A DNA stretch of 64,000 bases from Pleodorina starrii (taxonomy: Eukaryota; Chlorophyta; Chlorophyceae; Chlamydomonadales; Volvocaceae): assembly GCA_030267565.1 (NCBI GenBank), contig BRXU01000042.1, positions 1 through 64,000 on the forward strand, given 5' to 3'. Numbering within the stretch: the first letter of the stretch is position 1; each line of letters starts with the position of its first letter. Below the pieces are notes generated by a model. That model was not told the DNA's origin. It searched no databases and was given only the letters and a program-made list of their open reading frames with translations. This document shows positions 1-9,000 of the stretch, one piece after another. The translations under genes and the position numbers were made by a program.

Positions 1-1362
1 CCGCCACAGCCCATACCCCTCCCTGCTCCGACAACACCCCCTCTTCCTCTCCCCGGCATCATGTTCCACCCCACCCTGCCCCTCCCTTCACATACCTTCC
101 ACCTCCCGCCCAGCCCCAAACCCCTCCCTGCTCCGCGCCCCCCCTCTTCCCTCCCCGGCATCATCTTCCACCCCAACCCGCCCCTCCCTTCACCACCCTC
201 CCCCCACCCGTCCCAGCCCCAAACCCCTCCATGACTACTCCCCTACCCCTCTTTCCCTCCCCGGCATCTTCTTCCACCCCACCCCGCCCCTCCCTTCACC
301 TCCCTCCCCCCACCCGCCACAGCCCCACACCCTTCCCTGATCCTCCCCTCGCACCCATACCTGGGAAGCCGTCGGCTGTTGGCAGCAGAAAGCGGAGTCC
401 TGTAGGTACTGTGAACGACTTTAATTAGCAGGGTTGGCCTCGGCAAGCATGTGATTGGGTATCACATCGGTGCCGCATCAGGCCAATGGTACTCTGACAC
501 CAGGGCCTGAGGGATCATGGGCATGGACCAGGAATGATGAGGAAAAACCCAATGACCAAGTAGTGCCGAAAAGCTTCTGCAAGCCCCTCCCCCCCGCGCC
601 CCCCGCCCTCCCCCCCCCGCGCCCCCCGCCCTCTCCCCCGCGCCCCCGCCTCCCCCCGCCGCCCCACCCTCCCCCCCGCGCCCCCCGCCCTCCCCCCCAC
701 GCCCCCCGCCATCCCCCCCACGCCCCCCCCCCGCCCCCCCGCCCTCCCCCCCACGCCCCCCGCCCCTCCTCGCATCATGCGCTGAACCAATGCACGCCTA
801 TCCCGACCGCCACCCGCCCTGTGCACCCTCCACCTTGACCCCCATGCCTGACCAAGCAAACACCCTGCCTCACCCCCCTCCAACCAACTTGCCTGGTTGA
901 TGAATAGGTGGAAGGAGAGTAAGGGCATCTCGATCATCTCGATCATTTACGCCACGCCGATAAACTTCGACACGGTGCTTCTCGATTCCTCGCTAGCGTC
1001 GAGTTCCACCACCCTCAGACGAACCGCTGGTCCCAAAGTTGAAGGGCTGCTTGCCACCACACCTTGAAGCTGTCCAACTGTGCCTTGAACGGCATGCTGT
1101 TGGGCAACGGCTTCATGAGCGCGAGGAGGCCGGAACTTGGCCTTTTGGGGACAAGTAATCGAACGCTGGCAAGGTACTGCCTCGGGGAATGTGGTGGGGA
1201 ACCCCTGCTGGGTAGGGTAGTACCAGCTAGAAGGCCCGGTCGGTGTTGATAGGAGGCCAGGTGAAGGGCGCGGGGAGGGACGTGGGTTGGTGGGGGCGCA
1301 CGGCCGGCTCCACTTGGCTACGTGGCTGCAGGATCCTGTCGTACCGAAGGTGGCCTGGAGGA
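1..1362 (-). pseudogene. Inverted left-arm copy of recombinase-like gene fragment
   Basis: The reverse complement of this stretch matches the right side from 2386 to about 3726: the truncated coding exon, the G-rich intron, the 46-codon exon and the start of the next intron. Compared with the right arm it carries scattered single-base differences, mostly extra bases, for example around 1046-1052, 1144-1150, 1156-1165 and 1170-1180. That pattern looks like uncorrected long-read error rather than biological divergence. No independent gene is called here; the reading frames seen in the C-rich part (455-838) are low-complexity intron shadow. Confidence 0.8.
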
Positions 1363-1860
1363 TTTAGGGTTTTGGGTTTTAGGACTCATTTTACGGGTTT
1401 TAGGGTTTTAGGTTTTAGGGTTTTAGGGTTTAGGGTTTTAGGGTTTTAGGGTTTTAGGGTTTTAGGGTTTTTAGGGTTTTAGGGTTTAGGGTTTTAGGGT
1501 TTTGTTTTAGGGTTTAGGGTTTTAGGGTTTTAGGGTTTTAGGGTTTTTAAGGGTTTTAGGGTTTTAGGGTTTTTAGGGTTTTAGGGTTTTAGGGTTTTAG
1601 GGTTTTAGGGTTTTAGGGTTTTAGGGTTTTAGGGTTTTAGGGTTTTAGGGTTTTAGGGTTTTAGGGTTTTAGGGTTTTAGGGTTTTAGGGTTTTAGGGTT
1701 TTTAGGGTTTTAGGGTTTAGGGTTTTAGGGTTTTAGGGTTTTTTGGTTTTAGGGTTTTAGGGTTTTTTGGTTTTTAGGGTTTTAGGGTTTTAGGGTTTTA
1801 GGGTTTTAGGTTCTAGGAGTTACTGCTGCCCGCCCCCTTCCCTTAGGGTTTTAGGGTTTC
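1363..1860 (+). repeat. Telomeric array, TTTTAGGG orientation
   Basis: About 60 imperfect copies of TTTTAGGG, with many length variants (TTTAGGG, TTTTTAGGG) and a non-telomeric insert at about 1811-1843. The orientation is that of a right-hand chromosome end, facing the opposite array that starts at 1891. The variant-rich copies contrast with the cleaner right-hand array. Confidence 0.95.
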
Positions 1861-1892
1861 GTCTCATTGTCCCCGGATGCAATGATGTCGAA
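1858..1892. other. Centre of telomere palindrome with imperfect hairpin
   Basis: About 30 non-telomeric bases separate the two arrays. TCATTG at 1864-1869 pairs with CAATGA at 1880-1885, and the outer GTTTCG/CGAAAC also pair, leaving a loop of about 10 bases. The hairpin centre (about 1874.5) nearly coincides with the geometric centre of the two telomere arrays (about 1876). Confidence 0.7.
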
Positions 1893-2386
1893 ACCCTAAA
1901 CCCTAAAACCCTAAAACCCTAAAACCCTAAAACCCTAAAACCCTAAAACCCTAAAACCCTAAAAAAACCCTAAAATAAAAAAACCAAAACCCTAAAACCC
2001 TAAAACCCTAAAACCCTAAAACCCTAAAACCCTAAAACCCTAAAACCCTAAAACCCTAAAACCCTAAAACCCTAAAACCCTAAAACCCTAAAACCCTAAA
2101 ACCCTAAAACCCTAAAACCCTAAAACCCTAAAACCCTAAAACCCTAAAACCCTAAAACCCTAAAACCCTAAAACCCTAAAAAAACCCTAAAAACCCTAAA
2201 AACCCTAAAAACCCTAAAACCCTAAAACCCTAAAACCCTAAAACCCTAAAACCCTAAAACCCATAACCCTAAAACCCTAAAACCCTAAAACCCTAAAACC
2301 CTAAAACCCTAAAACCCTAAAACCCTAAAACCCTAAAACCCTAAAACCCTAAAACCCTAAAACCCTAAAACCCTAAAACCCTAAAT
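1891..2386 (+). repeat. Terminal telomeric array, CCCTAAAA orientation
   Basis: About 60 mostly perfect CCCTAAAA repeats in the orientation expected for a left chromosome end. The array ends at 2385 and passes directly into coding sequence of the recombinase-like gene, with AA shared at the junction. This is the Chlamydomonas-type telomere repeat and is the best candidate for the true end of the chromosome. Confidence 0.95.
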
Positions 2387-2842
2387 CCTCCCAGGCCACC
2401 TTCGGTACGACAGGATCCGCAGCCACGTAGCCAAGTGGAGCCGGCCGTGCGCCCCCCCAACCCACGTCCCTCCCCGCGCCCTTCACCTGGCCTCCTATCA
2501 CCACCGACCGGGACTTCTAGCTGGTACTACCCAACCCAGCAGGGGTTCCCCACCACATTCCCCGAGCAGACCTTGCCAGCGTTCATACTGTCCCCAAAGG
2601 CCAAGTTCGGCATCCTCGCGCTCATGAAGCCGTTGCCCAACAGCATGCCGTTCAAGGCACAGTTGGACAGCTTCAAGGTGTGGTGCCAGCAGCCCTTCAA
2701 CTTTGGGGCCAGCGGTTCGTCTGGGGTGGTGGACTCGACCTATCGAGGAATCGAGAACACCGTGTCGAAGTTTATCGGCGTGGCGTATCTGATCGAGATG
2801 ATCGAGATGCCCTTACTCTCCTTCCACCTATTCAGCAACCAG

Positions 2843-3230
2843 GCAAGTTGGTTGGAGGGGGGTGAGGCAGGGTGTTTGCTTGGTCAGGCATGGGGGTCAA
2901 GGTGGAGGGGGCACAGGGCGGGTGGCGGTCGGGATAGGCGTGCATTTGTTCAGGCATGAGGCGAGGAGAGGAGGGGCGGGGGGCGTGGGGGGGAGGGCGG
3001 GGGGGCGGGGGGCGTGGGGGGGAGGGCGGGGGGCGTGGGGGGGAGGGCGGGGGGCGCGGGGGGGAGGGTGGGGGGCGCGGGGGGGAGGGCGGGGGGCGCG
3101 GGGGGAGAGGGCGGGGGGCGCGGGGGGGGAGGGCGGGGGGCGCGGGGGGGAGGGGCTTGCAGAGCTTTCGGGCACTACTTGGTCATTGGGTTTTCCTCAT
3201 CATTCCTGGTCCATGCCCATGATCCCTCAG
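2843..3230 (+). other. GC-AG intron, extremely G-rich, copy 1
   Basis: The donor is CAG|GCAAGT and the acceptor CCCTCAG|GCC. Bases about 2950-3155 are nearly pure G with GCG or GTG interruptions in degenerate units of about 18 bp, a strong G-quadruplex-type sequence. The same intron occurs in copy 2 at 7678-8063. Copy 3 has a normal GTGGGG donor at the same place (27233). Confidence 0.7.
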
Positions 3231-3368
3231 GCCCTGGTGGCACGGTACCTTGGCCTGATGCGGCACCGATGTGATACCAATCACATGCTTGCCGAGGCCA
3301 CCCGGCTAATTAAAGTCGTCAAGTACCTACAGGACTCCGCTTCTGCTGCCAACAGCGACGCTTCCCAG

Positions 3369-3883
3369 GTAGGGGGGCGAGGGGAGGATCAGGGAAGGGT
3401 TTGGGGCTGTGCGGGAGGGGGGAGGGAGGTGAAGGGAGGGGCGGGGTGGGGTGGAAGAAGATGCCGGGCGGGGAGGGAAGAGGGGTAGGGGAGGAGCAGG
3501 GAGGGGTTTGGGGCTGGGCGGGAGGGGGGAGGGAGGTGAAGGGAGGGGCGGGTTGGGGTGGAAGAAGATGCCGGGGAGGGAAGAGGGGGGGCGCGGAGCA
3601 GGGAGGGGTTTGGGGCTGGGCGGGAGGGGGAAGGGAAGTGACGGGAGGGGCAGGGTGGGGTGGAAGAAGATGCCGGGGAGGGAAGAGGGGGTGGTGCGGA
3701 GCAGGGAGGGGTATGGGGCTGTGGGCGGGAGGGGGGAGGGAAGTGAAGGGAGGGGCGGGGCGGGGAGGTTACCCAGGGTGGGCTAGGAAGGGGGGGGACC
3801 TGGGTAGGCCTTGTGACGGACCCCGAACTCGGTGTGGTGTTCTCGATGCATCTCATACCCGACTCGCTCTTGCCTGCTCACAG
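3369..3883 (+). repeat. Intron with purine-rich minisatellite, copy 1
   Basis: GT-AG intron carrying about three and a half copies of a unit of roughly 105-120 bp (core GTGGAAGAAGATGCCGGG, then GGAGCAGGGAGGGG). The acceptor at 3883 follows a pyrimidine-rich stretch. The equivalent intron in copy 2 is 8202-8713. Confidence 0.7.
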
Positions 3884-5406
3884 GCGAACGTCAGGCACTG
3901 CGACGATATGATTGCCTGGCTTCTCAGAATCCAGAAGCAGCTACGGCGGCATCCAACACTCAGGGCGCGCCGCCCCCACGAGCAGCACCCCCGCCGCCAC
4001 CGGACAGTGACGACGACATGGCGCAGGCTGCACCAGCCTCCCCAATTGGACCCGCCGCGCCAACGGGGCCACCGTCCAGAATGCAGCCGCCAGCAAGAGC
4101 GGCGCCAGACGCAGCAGCTGCAGCAGCAGAGGCAGCAGCCGCAGGTGTGACAGCACAAGGTCGGGAGACGTTGGAGCCGATGGTACCAGTGGACGGCGAG
4201 GAGGATATGCCGGCAGAGCTACCCAGTAAGAGCACACTTCTCGCGTTTTCAACCGATCTGCTGCAGCGTGCGGAGGAGAGGATACAGCGGGACCTGAGCA
4301 TCGGTGACGTTGTGGGGTATGATACAGCACGACTTGCCGGCGACGCCCTTCTTGTGGCCTTCTTGTCGGGCCTATACATTCCGCCCCTTCGCCTTGGGGT
4401 GATCCGCACCCTTACTGTCCCCGGGGAGCCCTGCTGCCTTTCTCGGCAGTGTGTGCGCACTGGCTGCCGTGGCAACAGCCTGAGGCTTACATCCCACCGG
4501 CAGCCGACACCTTCATCGGCGCAGCAGGCCGGGGCTGTACAAAGCATTACGGTAGAGCTTTTTCACCACAAGACGGAGCGGTACACACCAACGGCAACGG
4601 TCTTCACCTTGCCCCGCTCCCTTGCGGCGGCAACAAAGAACTATTTGGACCACGCACGGCCTGTCTTGCTCAACTACTCAACTGCTGAAGAGCAGCCTCC
4701 GACGCTGTTCGTATCACCAAACGGCTTTCCGTACGACGAGAACTCTATCACCGTGGGCAACTCGTGGACCCGCATTCAGAGGCTGTACAGGGCACCCTGG
4801 ACGCCCTTTCCAGCTCGCGTATTTCGCCACATCCACAGCACATCGGCGTGGGGTGATGTGGTTCGCGAGGTTGCGGCAATGCAGGGCCCCCTGGCCGGTG
4901 ATGCCCGAATCATGGGCAACTCCATCCGCACGTGGGAGACCCACTACATTCGGGACCGTGAGACCATGATGCTGGGCCAGGCAGCCATTTCACGGCTCGC
5001 ATCCTGGAGGCGCCAGCAGCGGCAGCAGCAAACGGACACACCTCCGTCAGAGCCGCCCGTCACTGCTCAGAACATGGCAGCACGGCGTGATCAGTCCGAG
5101 CAGCTGTCAGAGGACGAGGCGCCATCACAGCCGCCGGCACCACACGTTGCGGCAGCCAGGGCGGCTGCAGCCGCGGCGGAGGTAGGGGCCCCGGCGTCAG
5201 AGGACGTGGTGACGGAGGGGGCGACGGCAGGGGTGGCGGCCGCTGAGGAGGCAGCCGCTACTGTGGCGGCGCCGCCGCCGTCATCACCGCCGCCACCACC
5301 TCCGCCGCCACCACCTCCGCCGCCAGCAAATGAGGAGCACCCACAGCCGCCGCCGCCACGGCCGCCGCCGCCGCCGCCGCCACCTCAACCCCCGGCACAT
5401 AACATG

Positions 5407-5945
5407 CTGGCGGAAGAGGCAGGTCCGTCCGCGGGATCGGTTGAGCAGGAAGGGGGCCGTGTATTCGCGCTGCGGCCACCTATGCAGCGGCAGGGGGAGG
5501 GCAATTGGAGGGCAAGAGCCGATGGGCGGGACGGTTGGATGCCGCCGTCGGAGGTGCCGCCAGCCCGGCGGCACGGGTTCCCTGCATCGGCGCGGGGCAT
5601 GGGGGCTTTAGAGACGCCACGTGTGCTGGCGGAAGAGGCAGGTCCGTCCGCGGGATCGGTTGAGCAGGAAGGGGGCCGTGTATTCGCGCTGCGGCCACCT
5701 ATGCAGCGGCAGGGGGAGGGCAATTGGAGGGCAAGAGCCGATGGGCGGGACGGTTGGATGCCGCCGTCGGAGGTGCCGCCAGCCCGGCGGCACGGGTTCC
5801 CTGCATCGGCGCGGGGCATGGGGGCTTTAGAGACGCCACGTGTGCTGGCGGAAGAGGCAGGTCCGTCCGCGGGATCGGTTGAGCAGGAAGGGGGCCGTGT
5901 ATTCGCGCTGCGGCCACCTATGCAGCGGCAGGGGGAGGGCAATGG
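5407..5945 (+). repeat. 219-bp in-frame coding tandem repeat
   Basis: Two full units (5407-5625 and 5626-5844) and a partial third from 5845 encode a 73-residue repeat beginning LAEEAGPSAGSVEQEGG. The units are essentially identical, so the amplification is recent. The third unit breaks near 5943-5950, where the sequence joins the 5' flank of copy 2. Confidence 0.9.
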
Positions 5946-6037
5946 GAGGGCACCAGCCGGTCATTTCCTGTCACCAGTCATCATTCCTAGACCTCTCCGT
6001 CGCTAGGCGACCTGCTGTCCGCGTATTCGCTGCATGG

Positions 6038-9000
6038 ATGCGAGGACACGCCGCAAACAAGGTATGCAATATTCCCTTTTAACATCAAGTCATGTCATTT
6101 ACCAGTATTTCCTGCGCTGACTCGGGTTAGTGTTCGCTAGCCAATGGACCGACCTGACCACGCGTGTCATCCATTGGCCTGCGCACTGCAGAGCATTGAT
6201 AAAATCGTCACTCGGTCTCAGAAGGGAGCTCCACTCCTTCGGGGCCTGCCTCCAACAACAAGACCGGAACCCTTGCGACGCCGAACGACCCAGCAGAAGG
6301 TGGGTAGACGGTACCGTGCGCGGTTTCGCCAAATCGTGGCGGATGCCCTTCTTGCGTTCTCACGTACCTTGAGGGAGGGGTTGGCAGCTGTCCGGTCTAT
6401 CGTTCCTTATTATGAACCCCGTGCCCGCGCCCCAAACCGTGTGTCTGTTCCCACCCTGCAGGTGGTTACCCGTTGGCAGGCCTGGAACGAGACGTTACTG
6501 CTGCCCGCCCCCTTCCCCTCCGGCGCATTAGTCCTTACTCTTGTCAAGGACGCCGCGGATCCACAGAGCCGGAACGCGCTGGTCCTACCTCAGATAGTGA
6601 GACGCCTGCAGGAAGTGCAGACCGCCATTTCCAGTCGGTCCCTGCACGACTGCCTCAAGCGTCTGCCACGCCTGCGGCAGTTCGTCGTTTCTGACCCCAT
6701 CCTTCTGGGTCAGCTCAAGGACCTCGGCGCCCTTCACACGAAGGCGTCATCCGCCACGCTAGCCAGCTGTACGGCAGTCTGCCGTGCTTTGCGGCTCTAC
6801 CACAGCAGCTTCAGTGAGCTTGCCACGAGCATCTTGAGCCTACGTTTTCAACAGAAAACGTTATTGGCCCCCCCGGATAAGATGAGTGGCAAGCACTTCG
6901 AGGCAGCTGCGAGAGCAGAGTCCAGGCTGCCTCGTTCACTGCGGCGGCCGTACACTGAGGCGGGAGCCCCCTGGCCTGGATGCTCCACTGCCGCCACCTG
7001 GGCAGAATCCTCCCAGGCCACCTTCGGTACGGCAGGATCCACAGCCGCGTAGCCACATGGAGCCGGCCGTGCGCCCCCCCAACCCACCTCCCTCCCCGCC
7101 GCGTCCTTCACCTGGCCGCCTATCACCACCTCGTTTACCACCTCGTTCACTGCGGCGGCCATACAATGTCGCCGAGCCAGCAGCTGGCCTGGATGCTCCA
7201 CTGCCGCCACCTGGGCAGAATCCTCCCAGGCCACCTTCGGTACGACAGGATCCGCAGCCACGTAGCCAAGTGGAGCCGGCCGTGCGCCCCCCCAACCCAC
7301 GTCCCTCCCCGCGCCCTTCACCTGGCCTCCTATCACCACCGACCGGGACTTCTAGCTGGTACTACCCAACCCAGCAGGGGTTCCCCACCACATTCCCCGA
7401 GCAGACCTTGCCAGCGTTCATACTGTCCCCAAAGGCCAAGTTCGGCATCCTCGCGCTCATGAAGCCGTTGCCCAACAGCATGCCGTTCAAGGCACAGTTG
7501 GACAGCTTCAAGGTGTGGTGCCAGCAGCCCTTCAACTTTGGGGCCAGCGGTTCGTCTGGGGTGGTGGACTCGACCTATCGAGGAATCGAGAACACCGTGT
7601 CGAAGTTTATCGGCGTGGCGTATCTGATCGAGATGATCGAGATGCCCTTACTCTCCTTCCACCTATTCAGCAACCAGGCAAGTTGGTTGGAGGGGGGTGA
7701 GGCAGGGTGTTTGCTTGGTCAGGCATGGGGGTCAAGGTGGAGGGGGCACAGGGCGGGTGGCGGTCGGGATAGGCGTGCATTTGTTCAGGCATGAGGCGAG
7801 GAGGGGCGGGGGGCGTGGGGGGGAGGGCGGGGGGGCGGGGGGCGTGGGGGGGAGGGCGGGGGGCGGGGGGGGGAGGGGGGGGGGCGCGGGGCGTAGGGGG
7901 TGGGGCGCGGGGGGGAGGCCTGGGGGCGCGGGGGGAGAGGGCGGGGGGCGCGGGGGGGGGAGAGGGCGGGGGGCGCGGGGGCCCGGGGCTTGCAGAGCTT
8001 TCGGGCACTACTTGGTCATTGGGTTTTCCTCATCATTCCTGGTCCATGCCCATGATCCCTCAGGCCCTGGTGGCACGGTACCTTGGCCTGATGCGGCACC
8101 GATGTGATACCAATCACATGCTTGCCGAGGCCACCCGGCTAATTAAAGTCGTCAAGTACCTACAGGACTCCGCTTCTGCTGCCAACAGCGACGCTTCCCA
8201 GGTAGGGGGGCGAGGGGAGGATCAGGGAAGGGTTTGGGGCTGTGCGGGAGGGGGGAGGGAGGTGAAGGGAGGGGCGGGGTGGGGTGGAAGAAGATGCCGG
8301 GGAGGGAAGAGGGGTAGGGGAGGAGCAGGGAGGGGTTTGGGGCTGGGCGGGAGGGGGGAGGGAGGTGAAGGGAGGGGCGGGTTGGGGTGGAAGAAGATGC
8401 CGGGGAGGGAAGAGGGGGGGCGCGGAGCAGGGAGGGGTTTGGGGCTGGGCGGGAGGGGGAAGGGAAGTGACGGGAGGGGCAGGGTGGGGTGGAAGAAGAT
8501 GCCGGGGAGGGAAGAGGGGGAGGTGCGGAGCAGGGAGGGGTATGGGGCTGTGGGCGGGAGGGGGGAGGGAAGTGAAGGGAGGGGCGGGGCGGGGAGGTTA
8601 CCCAGGGTGGGCTAGGAAGGGGGGCGCACCTGGGTAGGCCTTGTGACGGACCCCGAACTCGGTGTGGTGTTCTCGATGCATCTCATACCCGACTCGCTCT
8701 TGCCTGCTCACAGGCGAACGTCAGGCACTGCGACGATATGATTGCCTGGCTTCTCAGAATCCAGAAGCAGCTACGGCGGCATCCAACACTCAGGGCGCCG
8801 CCCCCACGAGCAGCACCCCCGCCGCCACCGGACAGTGACGACGACATGGCGCAGGCTGCACCAGCCTCCCCAATTGGACCCGCCGCGCCAACGGGGCCAC
8901 CGTCCAGAATGCAGCCGCCAGCAAGAGCGGCGCCAGACGCAGCAGCTGCAGCAGCAGAGGCAGCAGCCGCAGGCGTGACAGCACAAGGTCGGGAGACGTT

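Larger units (their letters stand above)
2386..6006 (+). pseudogene. Tyrosine-recombinase-like gene, copy 1 (telomere-truncated, frameshifted)
   Basis: Exons seen: 2386-2842 (5' part lost at the telomere), 3231-3368 and 3884-6006, all joined in phase 0. From 2386 to 5238 it is nearly identical to copy 2 (7221-10063). The catalytic part shows PPLR (Arg), HHKTER (Lys), FRHIHST (Arg) and MGNS...THY (Tyr), the order seen in tyrosine recombinases. Two lesions stand out: the first exons are missing because telomeric repeats begin inside an exon, and a 2-base GC insertion at about 3965 shifts the frame relative to copy 2. After 5238 it diverges from copy 2 into a Pro-rich stretch and a 73-residue tandem repeat, stopping at 6004-6006. 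The first intron starts GCAAGT. Loss of promoter and start plus the frameshift make it a likely pseudogene, although one frame stays open from 3832 to 6006. Confidence 0.75.

Noticed and set aside
455..838. Proline-rich 127-codon frame
   Set aside because: Antisense of the G-rich intron within the inverted left arm.
1858..1892. Hairpin telomere resolved by a protelomerase-type enzyme encoded next door
   Set aside because: Attractive because of the palindrome and recombinase-like gene, but the palindrome looks artefactual and the flanks are ordinary TTTTAGGG repeats made by telomerase.
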